A DNA stretch of 64,000 nt from Geosiphon pyriformis (GCA_016748015.1 JAAOMT010000352.1:722030-786029), one strand, 5' to 3'; positions 31,835-44,559 are shown, counted from the first letter of the stretch. Numbers and translations: made by a program. Notes: generated by a model from the letters alone, not told the origin.

Positions 31835-32672
31835 TGTTACAGGTGACTATTTCTGGTGTTGGATTAGATAACAAATCCATAACTTGGTGCTCAAATCTAG
31901 TTGCAGTTGATAGTGATCTGAAGGTTTGTGTCTGAAAGATTTGTATCCAAAGGGTTTGGTTGAGTTCTTTGTATAATGAACAGAGATTCAATGGTAATAG
32001 TTTTATCCGTAGCTTTCCAAAACCACAGTTTTGTCAATTTCTTTCTCAGCTTGATGGCTGGTATTCCTCCTGGTAAGCTATTCTCAATCGAGTGTTCTAC
32101 TCTTATTTCTGGATCTTTTACCAGTCACGTTTATCTTGACATTAGTACCCCACGCGTTAATCCTCAATAAAGTTAGTAAACAACAATAAAATCAAAGCAA
32201 AAAATAAAGAAAAAAAAAGAAAATAAAGAAAAAAAAGAAATAAGCCAAGGCAATTTACAAGTTAGTATTCCGTCAATAGCCATAATCAAAAGCTATTGTT
32301 CCAGTGTGGTTAAGTATCAATTACTATCAACATGAAGTGTTAATAGTGGCAGTGGGTTTGAAATAACAAACAGTTATTTATTTGTGAGAGATCTGTCTTT
32401 TTAACTTCTAATTCTACTGCTATATATACATAATTGAGATTTCTCAATTCCTCAATTCTTCACAACAGGAATCCTGGAATTTTTGGAATCCTGCAATTCC
32501 TTTGAGAGGAATTCTGGAATTCTGGAATCCTGTGATTCCTTGTAAAAATCCTGTAATTTCTGAAATTCTGCAATTCCTAAAAGGAATCCTGGAATTCCAC
32601 ATTTTATTATGTCTACTTCTGATTGGTTAATAACTATGCTAATATATATTCCCTATATTTCTATGAGTAACA
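31835..32672 (-). repeat. 5' LTR of element B (minus strand)
   Basis: Aligns with 22643-23513 and ends TGAGTAACA at 32672 next to the tail of an A-type LTR. The plus-strand start is TGTTACAGGTGAC. It carries the GGAATTCC array (32445-32600) and the purine tract (32205-32242). The partner LTR is some 30 bases longer. Confidence 0.9.
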
Positions 32673-32766
32673 GCAGAAGATGCATCATCAATAATTAAGA
32701 GCACCAAATATTACCATTTTCCATACCCATTAAGTTTACCCATAACATTTGGTGCTCCCTATAAGA
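32673..32766 (+). repeat. Remnant of A2 5' LTR and primer-binding site
   Basis: GCAGAAGATGCATCAT to CCCATAACA matches the last 75 bases of LTR A (3655-3729). The site TGGTGCTCCCTATAAGA (32750-32766) is a decayed version of the primer-binding site in A and B. The LTR head is absent because element B abuts here. Confidence 0.85.
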
Positions 32767-32818
32767 TTATAAATTCACAGAGACAGAGCACCCCAGAAAT
32801 ACACAAAAGTAGCGACTA

Positions 32819-34430
32819 TTAGAACAATAGGAAAGAACCACTCCTCATATGGAAGAGCACTATTTCAATACTTTTAAAAGAAGTTAGGAATCCCAGCAAA
32901 AACCACCATCATAGAAAGTGATTTTTGCAACTATATCAATGCAAAAATCAACTGCTTATTAGACCACACAACTGATACAGGAATACTTGGAGAACAAATC
33001 CATCAAAGTTTACTAAGGTACTCAACAACTACCACTACTCAAGCAATTGCTAAAACTCTATGCATAGTTGATACAGACATTAAACACTACGTAACAAAAC
33101 AATTCCTTCAAGTACAACAACCAGTGGAATCCGACCTTGAGAAATACAAAGACGAATCCAACAACTCCGCAACTGCCCAAGCCAAGTCCACAGTTAACAA
33201 GAAACCAAGATTCCTCTTCCTAACAACTCCATTATACCATCAAACACCCCAAAGTAGAATTGTATTCAACCCACCCCTGGAAACCCAATCAGAAACACCA
33301 CGAACTTCTGGAAATCCACACTTTTGGAATCAATACAGTTGGACCAAAATCACTAGAAGAATATAGATTGCTGTTTGGAAATTTTACCCCAACAGCTGGT
33401 TAAACAGAAGAAAACACGTCAACTTGGGAACAACCACCAGCACAAAACCCAGCAGAACCAGCATTTCCCCTGACAGAAGAAACAGCTATCTTACAACCTA
33501 GTGGTTTAAACAACAAAGGGAAACAACCAGCATTAGCATCTGGAAAACACTCAAATATGCAAACACCAACCCCCTTAAATATAACCAGTAACACCTCACC
33601 TATCAACCAGATCATGGTCTACTGAGATATTGCTAAGTTAGAAAAATTCTCAGAGGAAGAAGATAATGCATATTTGTGGATTGCAAAAGCCAAGAAAGCA
33701 ATCACCGTCAACAACTGGGATGATGACAGAGCTATTCAAGTGCTGCCATTTTTTCTAACTAGAACCGCAGATTCGTGATATTAAAGCCTTGCAAAAAAAC
33801 CAACCAACTTTAATATCTTTAAGCTTGCCTTTTTACAATACTTTTGCAATCCCAATACTTTAATCTAATTGCAGAATCAATTCAGCATAATTAAACAAAA
33901 AAATCACAAAGCAGTAACTACTTATTTCGGATGATTCAATCAAATCCTTTGTCAAATATTAGCTATTGAAAAGGACTACTACACTGTGGCACAAGTTCTT
34001 AATCAATTCATTAAAGGATTGCAGAATAGTATTCTAAGATCTGTAAGACCTCACCATCTGGCCAATTTACAAGACACCATCACTCTTGCTTGCGATTTTG
34101 AGTTCACAGAACAAGAAGTGAACCATATCTAAGTCATTAATTTAGCCATTAATAGAATCTCTGACATCGATGCAAAAATAACCCAATTGAGTGAGAAACT
34201 AACTCAAAAAATTGAGGGATTCTTAGCCAGAACTACAGGAACCTATCGACCACCACAATGGAGAGAAAATAACAACAACAGATACTTATAGCAACAGAAT
34301 TGTCAGCAATAGCAACAACCCTGGAGAATGATCCCCACAACTGTTACTACTGCCAGAAACCTGGACACATTGCTCGGGACTACAGAAAAAAGATCATGGA
34401 CCAAAATCAAGGAAACCAATATCAGCAACC
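32819..34430 (+). pseudogene. Element A2 gag
   Basis: N-terminal region (ESDFCNYINAKINCLL) reads well to about 33180, then a Pro/Gln-rich middle. The capsid block WIAKAKKAITVNNWDD is at about 33678-33725. The zinc knuckle CYYCQKPGHIARDY is near 34339-34380, with Tyr for the last Cys, as in A. There are several stops and shifts. The expected start codon reads GTA. Confidence 0.8.
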
Positions 34431-34889
34431 AAGATATTAGCAAAGCATAATATTCCAATATCCCATATCTCAAAATCAACCACTCCAATATGCACAACAA
34501 GTTCTGTACACTTAACCATCACCCCAGAATTATTATCAACTACCACCAATGACACAAGCAATCTCTCACTATCCAACTCCCTCTTACAGCCCATCCAGAC
34601 CTCGAGCTATAGACTATAATCAGGGATGGAGGAATTCCAATAACAATCAGGTGCAAACCAACAGTGGACCATCTTGACCAATCTCTTATGGTCCAGTCCA
34701 ATCTTGATTAGCACCAACCAGATACCTGAATCAAGCTTCCTATCTTGGTCTCACAAAAGACCAGGGTTTTGATAAATCTACACCATAAAAGGAAGAGATG
34801 TAGAGCAAATCTCCAAACCTTCCAAACAAACAAAAAGCAATATTCCACCAGCCACTATTACTGAGAACACCACCCTAGCCACAATATTT

Positions 34890-35310
34890 TCTTTTAACAT
34901 CGATAATTTGAACACTCATAGTCTTTTTAGTGAAACAGCCATCAATCAGAATAAACCAATAACGACTCTATACACTGATGCCAGAGTTGGAGGAATAAAC
35001 ATTAAGTTAATTCTGGATAGCAGATCAGCTGGTAGCATAATCACAAAGCAGCTCATGGACTAACTAGATTGCTAAGTAGATCATGCCACTACTGCCCGAA
35101 TTATTACAGTGAATAGAAACACAAAAACCCCAATAGGAGAAATTGACAACTTCTCTTTCAAGATTAATGGAATCTAAATCCCTACCAAAGTACTCATTAT
35201 AGAAGCTACTCAATATCAAGCTCTAGTAAAAAACAATTGGTTATCAAAAGCTAACACTACTCTTGACTGAAACACCCAAGAACTTCAACTCATGTTCAAT
35301 GGATAGCATG
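34890..35310 (+). pseudogene. Element A2 protease
   Basis: LILDSRSAGSIITKQLMD near 35001 keeps the active-site Asp but has Arg for Gly. The end reads NNWLSKANTTLD. Stops occur at about 35060, 35075 and 35175. It is in the same place and order as in A and B. Confidence 0.8.
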
Positions 35311-35529
35311 CCCAAGTCCCAGCTACATGTGGACACTTTAAAACCCAATGTACCAAGAAACCCCTTATTGAATTTGAAGACACACTACTGCCACCAACCA
35401 TCGAGACCTATCAGATTTTATAGGTGGATGATTATCAAACTGAACTACTCCCACTACCAACCTGGGAAAAAAAAAAAGACAGAGCAGAAGAGGAACCCCG
35501 ATCTTTATCACTAGGATATGTAATCTTGG

Positions 35530-36250
35530 ACCAAAAAAACTTATTTTACCAACCTCCAAGACTCATATGTGTCGATTGTGAAAAGAAGCTATTTACTATG
35601 GGTGCATGTATTGGAGACAACAAAGAATGGCCTACTGCCACCAAATACTACTGCAGACCTTGTTTATTGGACAGATTTGGTTAACCAAAACAACAAGGTA
35701 AATGGGACAATACACTGTGTCTTGCCTGTGGCAAGATCCTGTCAGATGAAGAACTCTGAAATGATGTGCCTGACAGAGGAGGAACATGCGACAAGGCTTG
35801 TCAATACACTATATTAATCAACAATTGGGTATGAAAGAGAACTCTCATTGAGGACACTTGGAAATGAGTACTCAATAGATTGGGCAGTTATTCATATGAT
35901 GACTACAAAATCTGGAAAATGGCAAGTGCCAAAGCCAAAGACACCACACCCAAAGAGATATGAAAAATCAAGAATAACCTCTGGACACCCAAATATAATA
36001 GACCTGACTACTCCATGGACGATTTCTTTATAGATGACCCAGATGCATTTCAGAACCAATATTAGGAATTGGCCCCAACCCAAGAAGAACAAGAGCAAAG
36101 ATTAGCCGATTTGAATACCAAACTGTGCAATTACTGTTTGATCTCCTGTTACTTTCAGTATTGTGACAAATGTGATCTTATGTTCAATCCGTCTTCAAGA
36201 ATATTGTTTCCAATCACTGAATTACCTGAGCCTGAATAAGAAGAGGTATT
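35530..36250 (+). pseudogene. Element A2 cysteine-rich module and zinc ribbon
   Basis: Cys pairs read ICVDCEKK (35569), YYCRPC (35649), CLACGKIL (35718) and TCDKACQY (35788). The second unit CNYCLISCYFQYCDKCDLMF (36129-36188) is the C-x2-C-x8-C-x2-C ribbon also seen in B. Frames change between pieces. Confidence 0.65.
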
Positions 36251-36391
36251 AATTACCGAAGACATGTTGTTTAAGATCCAACTGAGGATACTGAAACAGA
36301 ACAGTATCTTGCATATCCCAATCTATCCAAAAAATTAGAGCTAAAATGGTACAGTAACAATGAAGAAGGAATCTGCCCCAAAAGAACACAT

Positions 36392-37143
36392 AACACTAAT
36401 GCCAGTTTCAACCTATGATACCCTGGACAATTACCCATCATTATAGCCCCACATTCCCTGGTAAAAATAGATCTTAAGAAGCATTAAAAATTCCTGTTAG
36501 TACAATGGTACAAGTTGCCTCTCAATCTAGTCTAGCCAAAAAAGAAATTGACATAAAAGGAGGAATCATTAATGCCACTTACACAGAGAACATTATCGTG
36601 ATACTACAGAACAATTCAGACAGACCCTACAAAATAAAATCACAAGAAAAGATTGCTCAAGCTATCTTCCTACCCCTAATCAAAATATCCTAATTGACTC
36701 CAGTAACAACCTGAGAAGAATTAAGTCTCACTGCTCGAAGAATCAACAGATTTGGATCAAGTGGAAGAGGAAATGTACCAGTTAATTTTATGGAAGAAGA
36801 CAGTGACCAGGTAGAATTTATCTATACTGACACCATCATTTCCATTCCCTCATACTAACAATACATTTTCAAGATGAATTGAAAAATCCAAGATCAAGTT
36901 ATGTTATTCAAAGCCAGTCCCAAAATCTGTTCTCTAGCTGATGTTGCTAATCTATACCTACTGGCCAAAGCCCATAAACACTTCAAAATCTCCATTCACA
37001 ACCTGGCAGAAGATGTCATTAAAATCCCTAAAGGAACCCTTGTCGATTTCATATCCATAGATATTCAGAATCCTGAAAAACCTCAGTTCATTCCAGACTT
37101 TGCACAATTATTTTTATTCTGCAACATTACCTTACAAGTATAG
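36392..37143 (+). pseudogene. Element A2 dUTPase domain (36392-36768) and linker
   Basis: Motif 1 NASFNL, motif 2 ASQSSLAKKE, motif 3 GGIINATYTE (catalytic Asp is Asn), motif 4 QEKIAQAIFLPL, and motif 5 ARRINRFGSSGR, which keeps the F-G-S-S-G end that B lost. A one-base deletion near 36478 shifts the frame after motif 1. The linker follows to 37143. Taken with A and B it confirms a family-wide dUTPase insert. Confidence 0.85.
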
Positions 37144-37164
37144 AATTTACCAAAAGAAAGTTAT

Positions 37165-38130
37165 TTGTTCACACCAAAAGAAATCAATAAATTGAATTTA
37201 GGAAACTTAAGTATTCTGCAACAAATGCAACTTAAAGTCCTTCTAAATCAGCATGCCAATGTCTTTGCCAGTGAAAATGAATTCAGATGCACCAACATCA
37301 TAAAGCATCAGATTGATACAGGAGACACTCAACCGATTAAGCAATAAACTTACCACATACTCCCATCTGGCAATAATTTAATTAAGCAAGAAGTGCAATG
37401 TATGCTTGATAATGGCCTAATTAAAAAATTGTTAAGCCCTTGGTCCTTTCCAGTAGTCCTGGTCATCAAGAAAAATGGAAAAATACAATTCTGCATAGAT
37501 TACCAATAATTAAATAATGTCATGTGAGAAGATAGTTATCCTACTTCTCTCATCCAAGAAATTCTGGACAATCTAGGAAAAAAGAAATGGTTCTTGTCAT
37601 TAGATCTAGCAAGTGGTTATTGGCAAGTTGAAATGGATCTCAAAGACAAAAGAAAAACAGCATTTACCATTCAAGACAGAAACTTCGAGTTTAATGTAAT
37701 GCCTTTTGGACTCTGCAATGCTCCTGCCACATTCCAAGATCTCATGGATATCATATACAAAGGAATTCTGTGAAAATCAGTCGTAGTATATCTAGACAAC
37801 ACCAATGTCTTTTCTGAAACATTTGATGATCATTTGCTCCATCTGCAACAAGTCTTTGAATGCCTTTATAATGCTGAATTAAAACTTAATTCCAATAAAT
37901 GCTTCTTTGGAAAAACCAAGTTAAAATTCCTAGAACATGTAATTGACAAAGACAGAATCAAATCCAATCCAGATAAAGTACAAAAAGTCAAAGATTTTTC
38001 AGTCCCAATCAATCTCAGAGAATTACGAGGATTTCTAAGATTGGCAAGATATTATCATCGATTTGTCAAAGGTTTCTCAAACATTGCAAAACCACTCTAT
38101 CATTTGTTGTCCAAATATGTACTGTACTTG
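37165..38130 (+). pseudogene. Element A2 reverse transcriptase
   Basis: Lead-in at 37165-37347 and core to 38130. It shows LSLDLASGYWQVEMD, MPFGLCNAPATFQDLMD and YLDNTNVFS (37788-37814), with the second catalytic Asp as Asn just as in A. The C-terminal part 37834-38133 is open (FFGKTKLKFLEHVIDKD, ELRGFLRLARYYHRFVKG). Confidence 0.9.
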
Positions 38131-38159
38131 TAAAAGAAAGATTAACAGAAAGCATTTGA

Positions 38160-38592
38160 CTATCTCAAGCAGTGTTTAATCACATCCCCCATTTTGATTT
38201 ACCCAGATTTCTCTAAACAGTTTATTGTCACTATGGACACCTCAAAAAATGCTTTAGGAGCAGTCTTATCACAAATAAGACCAGACAATAGAGAACATTC
38301 AGTTGCCTATGTCAGTCGCAGCACAAGCCTGGCAGAAAAAAATTACAACACAACAAATCTGAAATGTCTTACCATTTATTGGGCTATACAAACTTGGAAA
38401 CATTACCTCAGTCAACTATTTGATCTATATACCAATTACAAAGGACTTATTTGGTTACTCAATAATTCACAATTAAAAGGAAAATATGCAAGATGGAGTA
38501 CTTATCTACAACAATTCCCACTCAAAGTACATTACAAGGAAGGATCCAAGAACACCAATGTCAACAGTTTGTCAAGAATACCACAAACCTAA
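38160..38592 (+). pseudogene. Element A2 RNase H and tether
   Basis: 132 codons open from 38194. FIVTMDTSKNALGAVLSQ has the first Asp. TTNLKCLTIYWA has Lys for the family Glu. LYTNYKGLIWLLN has Asn for Asp. It ends VNSLSRIPQT, the usual tether start. Confidence 0.85.
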
Positions 38593-38599
38593 TTCTAGA

Positions 38600-40902
38600 C
38601 TTATGAATACACTCACTTATTAACAACTATATCAGTACCTATCAACACTACATTTCAAGAAGATATTATCTCAACAGGAACAAAGTACTATATGAAAACA
38701 AGCCTGAAATTATTTTATTTAAAACAACCAACTATATCAATGAGAATGCCGAAACCACCCTATTTCACAATAACTAATCAAGGACAGTGAAAGAGAAACT
38801 ATATTATATAGCATGCACTCAGATTTGACATCAGGACACTTTAACAAAGATGCTACCCTCAAAAGAACACTAAATTTATACTATTGGCCAACAATGTACA
38901 AAGACATTTTTGAATATGTGCTCAATTGTGACACATGCCAGTGAAGAGAAAAAACAAGATTAACAGAACCACTTTGACCCATTCTAGTTGGAAATCTATT
39001 TAATAGAATCAAGATTAATTTGGTTGGTCCTCTCTTAATTACATCTAAAAGAAATCAGTATATTGCTGTAGTCATTGATTATCTTACAAAATGGCCAGAA
39101 GCCAGAGCAATTCAAGTGGCCAATGCCAAAACAGTAGCTGAGTTCATATATCAAGACCTAATTTGCCAACATGGATGTCTGAAAGAATTGTTATCTGATT
39201 AAGGAACACATTTCGTCAATAATACATTAACAAAATTAAGCCAATAGTTTGATATAAAACATTCTTTATCATCATCATACCACCCATAAACTAACAGACT
39301 GGTAGAACAGTTTAACTAAACACTGTGTGAAGCACTAGCAAAAATAAGTCAAAAAAACGAACAAGAATAGGACCTATTTATACCTTCAGTATTCTTTGCA
39401 TACTGAACACTAAAGCAAAATATAACACACTTTACACCATTTGAACTAGTCTATGGAAGGAAAGCTACATTATCTATTGAACAAGAAATATTGTCCTATC
39501 TAACAGAAACAATTACCGAAGAGAATTTTAAAGCTACCTTGTACCACAGAACGTACCAGCTAATGGAAACATTAAAAAACAATCAAAGAACAACAGCTAA
39601 TAACATTAGTAATGCTCAAAAATAACAAAAGGAAAGACATAACAATCGCTGTTACAAGTGATTATTTGGGGTCTCAAATCAAATAACAAACTCATAACTT
39701 GGTGCTCAATTGATATAATGTTGTTGGTAATATCTGAAGGTATTGTTATCTAAAGGTTTTGGTTGAGTCCTTTGTATAATAGACAGAGATTCAATAAGGT
39801 TGATAGTGGTTGTATTCTCAAGTTGTTTTCCCAATTTTTTTCTCAGCTTGGTGGCCGGATTTATTCTGGCAGTCGTGCCCTTTTGGTAAGCTATCCGATA
39901 ATATATAATTCTACCCTTATTTCTGGGTCTTTTACCAGACTATCCATGACGTCAATAACTCAGCACTTAATCCTTTTAATCAATTTAGTGAACAACAAAA
40001 AAAAAGAAAATAAAATAAAGAAAATAAAAGAAAATAAAGAAATAAGAAAATAAAATAAGAAATAAGTGTCTTGTCAATAGCCGTGATCAAGAGCTATTGT
40101 GCCAGCAGATTAAGTAATGGATAATAACATGAATTTGAAGATAATAGATAATTTCATTAATATGGGAGCAATTTCACTTTAAGTTATAGTATTCTATCTT
40201 TTGAAGGAAGAGTATTTAATAATTATAATTTTGCGAGTCTAATTGATTCTATAAGTCTAATTGACTCCGCGAATCAATTGACTCTAAGTTCCATTGACTA
40301 ATTTTCTAATTTTTGATACTACTGCTATATATATGTATTTGAGATTCCTCAATTCCTTAATTCTTCATGTCAGGAATCCTGGAATTCCTGGAATTCTGCA
40401 ATTTCTTTGAGAAAAATCCTGAAATTCTGGAATCCTGTGATTCCTTGTGTGAGAATCCTGCAATTCCTGGAATCCTGCAATTCCTCTGAGAGGAATCCTG
40501 GAATTCCACATTTACTACGTCTATCTATGATTGGCTAATTTATATGCTAATATACTTCCTATATTTTATGAGTAACATTGCCTATCTGAACAACCAATGG
40601 AATTCAAGATTGGAGACCAGATACTGTTACATCATACAAAAGCTAAGAAACAGTGGAGTGGAAAGTTCAACCCAAAGTGGGATGGTCCATTCCACATACA
40701 CAAAGCTTTAAGAAATAGAGCTTACAAACTACGATTGGAAAACAGAATTTTAAAGAAAGTAGTGCATGGAAATTGGTCAAAAATTTATCATGCAAAACAA
40801 GAATTATTGTTATTAGTATCTCAACTAGGAACACAAATTTTATTAATCAAACCAAAAGATATACCACAAGATTTAGAACCAATCATTATTTTCGAAATGT
40901 AG
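38600..40902 (+). pseudogene. Element A2 integrase, split by a solo LTR
   Basis: Left part to 39649 and right part 40578-40902. The zinc finger is damaged (YYWPTMYKDIFEYVLNC near 38880). The core at 39020-39202 starts NLVGPLLITSKRNQYIAVVI with the first Asp as Asn, then ELLSD and a stop. NRLVEQFN near 39295 has the Glu. The right part KIGDQILLHHTKAKKQWSGK and WDGPFHIHKAL is the GPY/F C-terminal module, ending EPIIIFEM. The LTR inserted between R and L-S-E-Q-P with a 4-bp duplication. Confidence 0.87.
39650..40577 (-). repeat. Solo LTR of a B-related family
   Basis: TGTTACAAGTGATT at the left and TATGAGTAACA at the right, flanked by TCGC (39646-39649) and TTGC (40578-40581), a 4-bp duplication with one CG-to-TG change. 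It aligns with LTR B in the same orientation, including the GGAATTCC array (40345-40510). No internal sequence remains, so it arose by LTR-LTR recombination. Confidence 0.92.
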
Positions 40903-40982
40903 ACAATGGACAGCAAATTAAATTGGGAAATTCAAATATATATAGCATCCAAAAAGCAGCAAGAAATGATAAAAATTTTAAC

Positions 40983-41716
40983 ATAGACCTTTCAGATCAA
41001 ATTTTAAAATTATCTAAACAATTATTTAAAACAATTCAAAAATTTCCTGCTCAAATAGAAATAATAATTGATAAAAAAGAGATACAGTACAAAGATAAGA
41101 GCAGGAGAGAAGAGGATGAGAGTTCAATTAGAACTAAACATTCTCTTCCCTACTCACCACCCAAAAGGCAATATTGAAGGAAAAATTGCCTTTGGGCGAA
41201 AGGTAGAGAAGAAAGAGGCAAAGAAAGAGAAAAAGATTACAAAAGAAAATACTTGGTCTCTGAGCTCAAAAAAATAAAAGAAGCTTTAGCTTGTGAGACC
41301 GAACTTCCTGAAACAAAGAAATGGACACTTAACAATGCCCAGAAATGGAAAGAAAGACTTCCTCCAGTATATTGGTTCTACAAAATTGGAAAACAGTTTG
41401 ACTTAAAAACACCATACAATGACCTCAGCTAGAAAATGTTCAACAAAAAAGCAATACAACAAGTAGAAAAGTTTGTAGAGAAAAACAACCTGACTCTATA
41501 TTACAAAGCAGCATACCAATTATATGCTGCTTTCCAACATTGTCCAAACATACTGTTGTATGGATCAATAAAGACAATAACAGTTAACAACATAGGATAA
41601 ATTACCAATTGACAGTTCGAAGACCTATAAAAAACAATACTTGACACAATCATCGACATTACACGAATGAAGACATAAGAACAGATACATACGATTTTGC
41701 AGAAGTTCAATTCTAA
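40983..41716 (+). pseudogene. Element A2 ORF3, conserved protein of unknown function
   Basis: Aligns along its length with ORF3 of A. SDQILKLSKQLFKTIQK starts it, although the start codon is ATA here against ATG in A. It continues with GKEREKDYKRKYLVSELK, VYWFYKIGKQFDLKTPY and VEKFVEKNNLTLYYKAAYQL. A one-base loss near 41655 shifts the frame before the end. The stop lies in the polypurine tract (41714-41731). Confidence 0.75.
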
Positions 41717-41731
41717 AAAAGAGAGAGATAA

Positions 41732-42762
41732 TGTTATCCAAATAGAAAAACCAATCCAAAGTTATGAAGAAACATGACCAAAATGTAACATAACACAGAA
41801 TAGTGTGCAATAATATTGGATAACACGTTATAACATAGGATAACATGTTATAACACAGGATAACACAGAATAGCATGCAATAACATAGGATAACACAGAA
41901 TAACATGTAATAATGTTAGATAACATGTTATAACATAGAATAACTAGCAATAACATAGAAAAATGAAGCAATAACAGAAATAACAAAGCAATAGCTAACA
42001 ATAGTGAGACAATTAAAAGCAATCCTGTAAAACCAAAAAAATGTATAAAAGCAAGTAGTTGTAGAAGTTAAAAAGACAGACAGATAGATACAAATCTCTA
42101 AACAAGAATCAAATCTTCATACCCCTTCATCATTTATTATCTTCTCTATTTCATCTTCTGAAATAAACCAATTATTAAAGAAATCAGAATCATGAATTTA
42201 TGTTCTCGAACTTCATGGAATTTATGTAAATTAATTCTTGTCTCATACCTTTGTTCTAAGACAGATGCTCTTAGCATAACTACTTCAAACTATTAACAAT
42301 TTTGGACCAATCACTTTTGATCATGGTAATTGACAATACTAATTTATTTTTTTATTTTTTTTTTTCTTATTTTTTGGGTGGAATGGCAACATAATAAAAT
42401 CGACTGTCTAAGAATAGACTTCGTGATAGTCTGGTAAAAAAAGAAAGCTCTTCCTAAGTTTTGGATATTAATGTTATCTTGTTAGCTTACCAGAAGGGCG
42501 AAAAGACAATGCCAGACCCTAACAACTGTGCTCATTAGCTTGGAGAAGAAAGCTCATATTTATGGAAAACATTACAATTGACGAAAGACAAACTCTGTGC
42601 CTTATAACCAAAAAACTCAATGGGTAAATTCATATCCAGGAATAAACTTTCAGAGACTGATAATCAAGACTAAGCCAACAGAATTACATGGAAGACACAT
42701 CATCAATAATTGAGAGCACCAAACATTACTATTTCCTATACCCACCAAGTTTATCTGTAACA
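41732..42762 (+). repeat. 3' LTR of element A2
   Basis: TGTTATCCAAATAG to TTATCTGTAACA. It aligns with both LTRs of A. The GATAA array is at 41776-41960, and the pyrimidine tract (42345-42375) has become mostly T. Element D resumes at 42763. Confidence 0.92.
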
Positions 42763-44230
42763 ATGTACATGTTGTATATTATAATTTCTCTTTCTTCAAA
42801 TCTGATGATTCTTTGAGAGTGGTCAGGATCTTTTCTATTTCTTTTATATAACTGATTCTGGCAAATCAAATAGAAATTTGATTATTTGCACAAATGTTCT
42901 CTTTGCTGTTGAGTGTATTCTGGTGGATATTGTCTTTTACCCAAAAATTCCATTAAGGCAGAATAGTTATTCAAGTCCATTATTATGTTTGTTTGTAAAG
43001 GAGTTACTAATAATTAAGTTGATCTGGTTTGAGAGGTTGTACTATTACTGGATAATAAGTCTAGAAAAAGCATCAGTGTTTTAATGATTTGCTTTTTTGT
43101 GGTATTGAATATTATAGTCGAATTTATTCAAATAGAGTATCCAACAAGTTATTTGTTTGTGTTTCAGCTTCTTTTTATTGTGCAGCCAAACCAGGGCTTG
43201 ATGATCTGTTATCACTAAGAATTTTGCACCAAGAAGATATTGATTCCAGTAACTAGTAGCCCAAATTACTGCTAAATATTCTTGTTCAGTAACTGAATAG
43301 TTCTTCTCTGTTGGTGTGAGGGATCTACTGGCATATGCTATGACATATTCTCTGCTATTTTCATCTTTCTGTAAAAAAACAGCACCAAAGTCCATAGCCA
43401 AATGTATTAGTGTGAAGGATAAAAAATTGGTCCAGATTAGGTTGCTTGAGAATTGGTTCAGTGATAAGTTTTTCCTTCAGAATTTCAAAAGCTTTTTGTT
43501 GATGAGTGCTTTAGTGATAATTGACATTTTTCCTGAGTAGCTGATTAAAAGAAAAGGCAATTTTGGAGAAATCTTTAATAAATTTGCAATAGTAAGAGGC
43601 CAAATCAAGGAAAGAGCATAGTTTAGGAACATTCATTAGTTGTCTAATGTTCTGAACTTTTTCAACTTTAGCTGGATTAGGGAAGATTCTATTTTTTGTA
43701 ATAAGATGACCAAGGAACTGAGTGGATTGGCGTCCAAAGAAAGATTTGATTGGGTTGATCTTAAGACCAGCATTCTTCAGAAAGTCAAAAACCTTTTGCA
43801 GGTGCTCAAGATATTCATCTCAGGTTTTTGAATATACCATTATGTCATCTAAGTAAACTAGAACAAAGTTTTCTTTATCCATCAGGCATTAAAAGATGGG
43901 AGGAGCATTGGTAAGATCAAAAGGCATGACTGTAAATTCATAGATGCCATACTTGGTAATGAAGGCAGTTTTCTTTCTGCTTTCTGGATCCATCTTTACT
44001 TGCCAGAATCCAGCAGTTAAGTCAATGGTTGAAAAAAAAGCAGCACCATTAAATTTATCTAGCATTACATCAATTTTGAAGAGAGAATATATATCTCTTA
44101 TAGTGATGGCATTTAATTGGCAATAGTCAACACAGAAGTATAGGGTTCTACTTTTCTTGAATACCACTACAACTGGAAAAGTTCATTCATTTTTGGTTTC
44201 TTATATGAATCCAAGATCTTTCATCCGGTT
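42763..44230 (-). pseudogene. Element D reverse transcriptase, RNase H and tether
   Basis: Minus strand from 44230 down. RT: VFKKSRTLYFCVDYCQLN, FFSTIDLTAGFWQVKMDP, and an intact YLDDIMVYSKT near 43828-43860. RNase H at 43401-43081: MDFGAVFLQKDENSREYVIA, VTEQEYLAVIWA (Glu present) and ITDHQALVWL (Asp present). The tether runs to 42763, where the A2 LTR ends. The polymerase active site is unbroken in this element, unlike in A, A2 and B. Confidence 0.88.
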
Positions 44231-44559
44231 TATCTCTTTCTTGATAAACTCATTATTGTGTTAATAGGATTGATAAGGCTTCAAATGAATGGAGCAAGTT
44301 TCTTTGGTGATAATAGTGTGTTGTATCACATGAGTTTGTTTAAAGGTGTCACCTTTTTTTGAAATAACTGGGCTATTTCTAGCCAACAAATTTTCAATGC
44401 CTATTTTTTTTTTTAAGGGAAGGTTCTTTTTGTTCTACAACTAGTGATTGGATTTTAGGTGGTTTATTCTTAAAGGACTTTTGTACTTTTTTAAGTTTTT
44501 TTTAAGGTATCAAACTAATTGGTTTCCAATCTTTGTAATAGATTAGGCAAGATTTGCAT

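Larger units (their letters stand above)
22643..32672 (-). mobile_element. Ty3/Gypsy LTR retrotransposon B, full-length, dUTPase-bearing
   Basis: 10.0 kb on the minus strand with LTRs at 31835-32672 (5') and 22643-23513 (3'). Order: LTR, PBS, gag, protease, Cys-rich module, dUTPase, linker, reverse transcriptase, RNase H, integrase, ORF3, polypurine tract, LTR. It is the best preserved element here, with open stretches of 456, 250, 185 and 165 codons, yet it has stops in most genes. It sits in the 5' LTR of A2 on one side and against D integrase on the other. The flanking 4-mers (CTAT and GCAG) do not match. Confidence 0.92.
32673..42762 (+). mobile_element. Ty3/Gypsy LTR retrotransposon A2, with truncated 5' LTR and a solo LTR inside
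   Basis: Sister of element A on the plus strand. Only the last 75 bases of its 5' LTR remain (32673-32747). The 3' LTR is whole (41732-42762). Coding order: gag, protease, Cys module, dUTPase, linker, RT, RNase H, integrase (split by a solo LTR at 39650-40577) and ORF3. It lies within element D and is littered with stops. It still has the integrase that element A lost. Confidence 0.9.
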
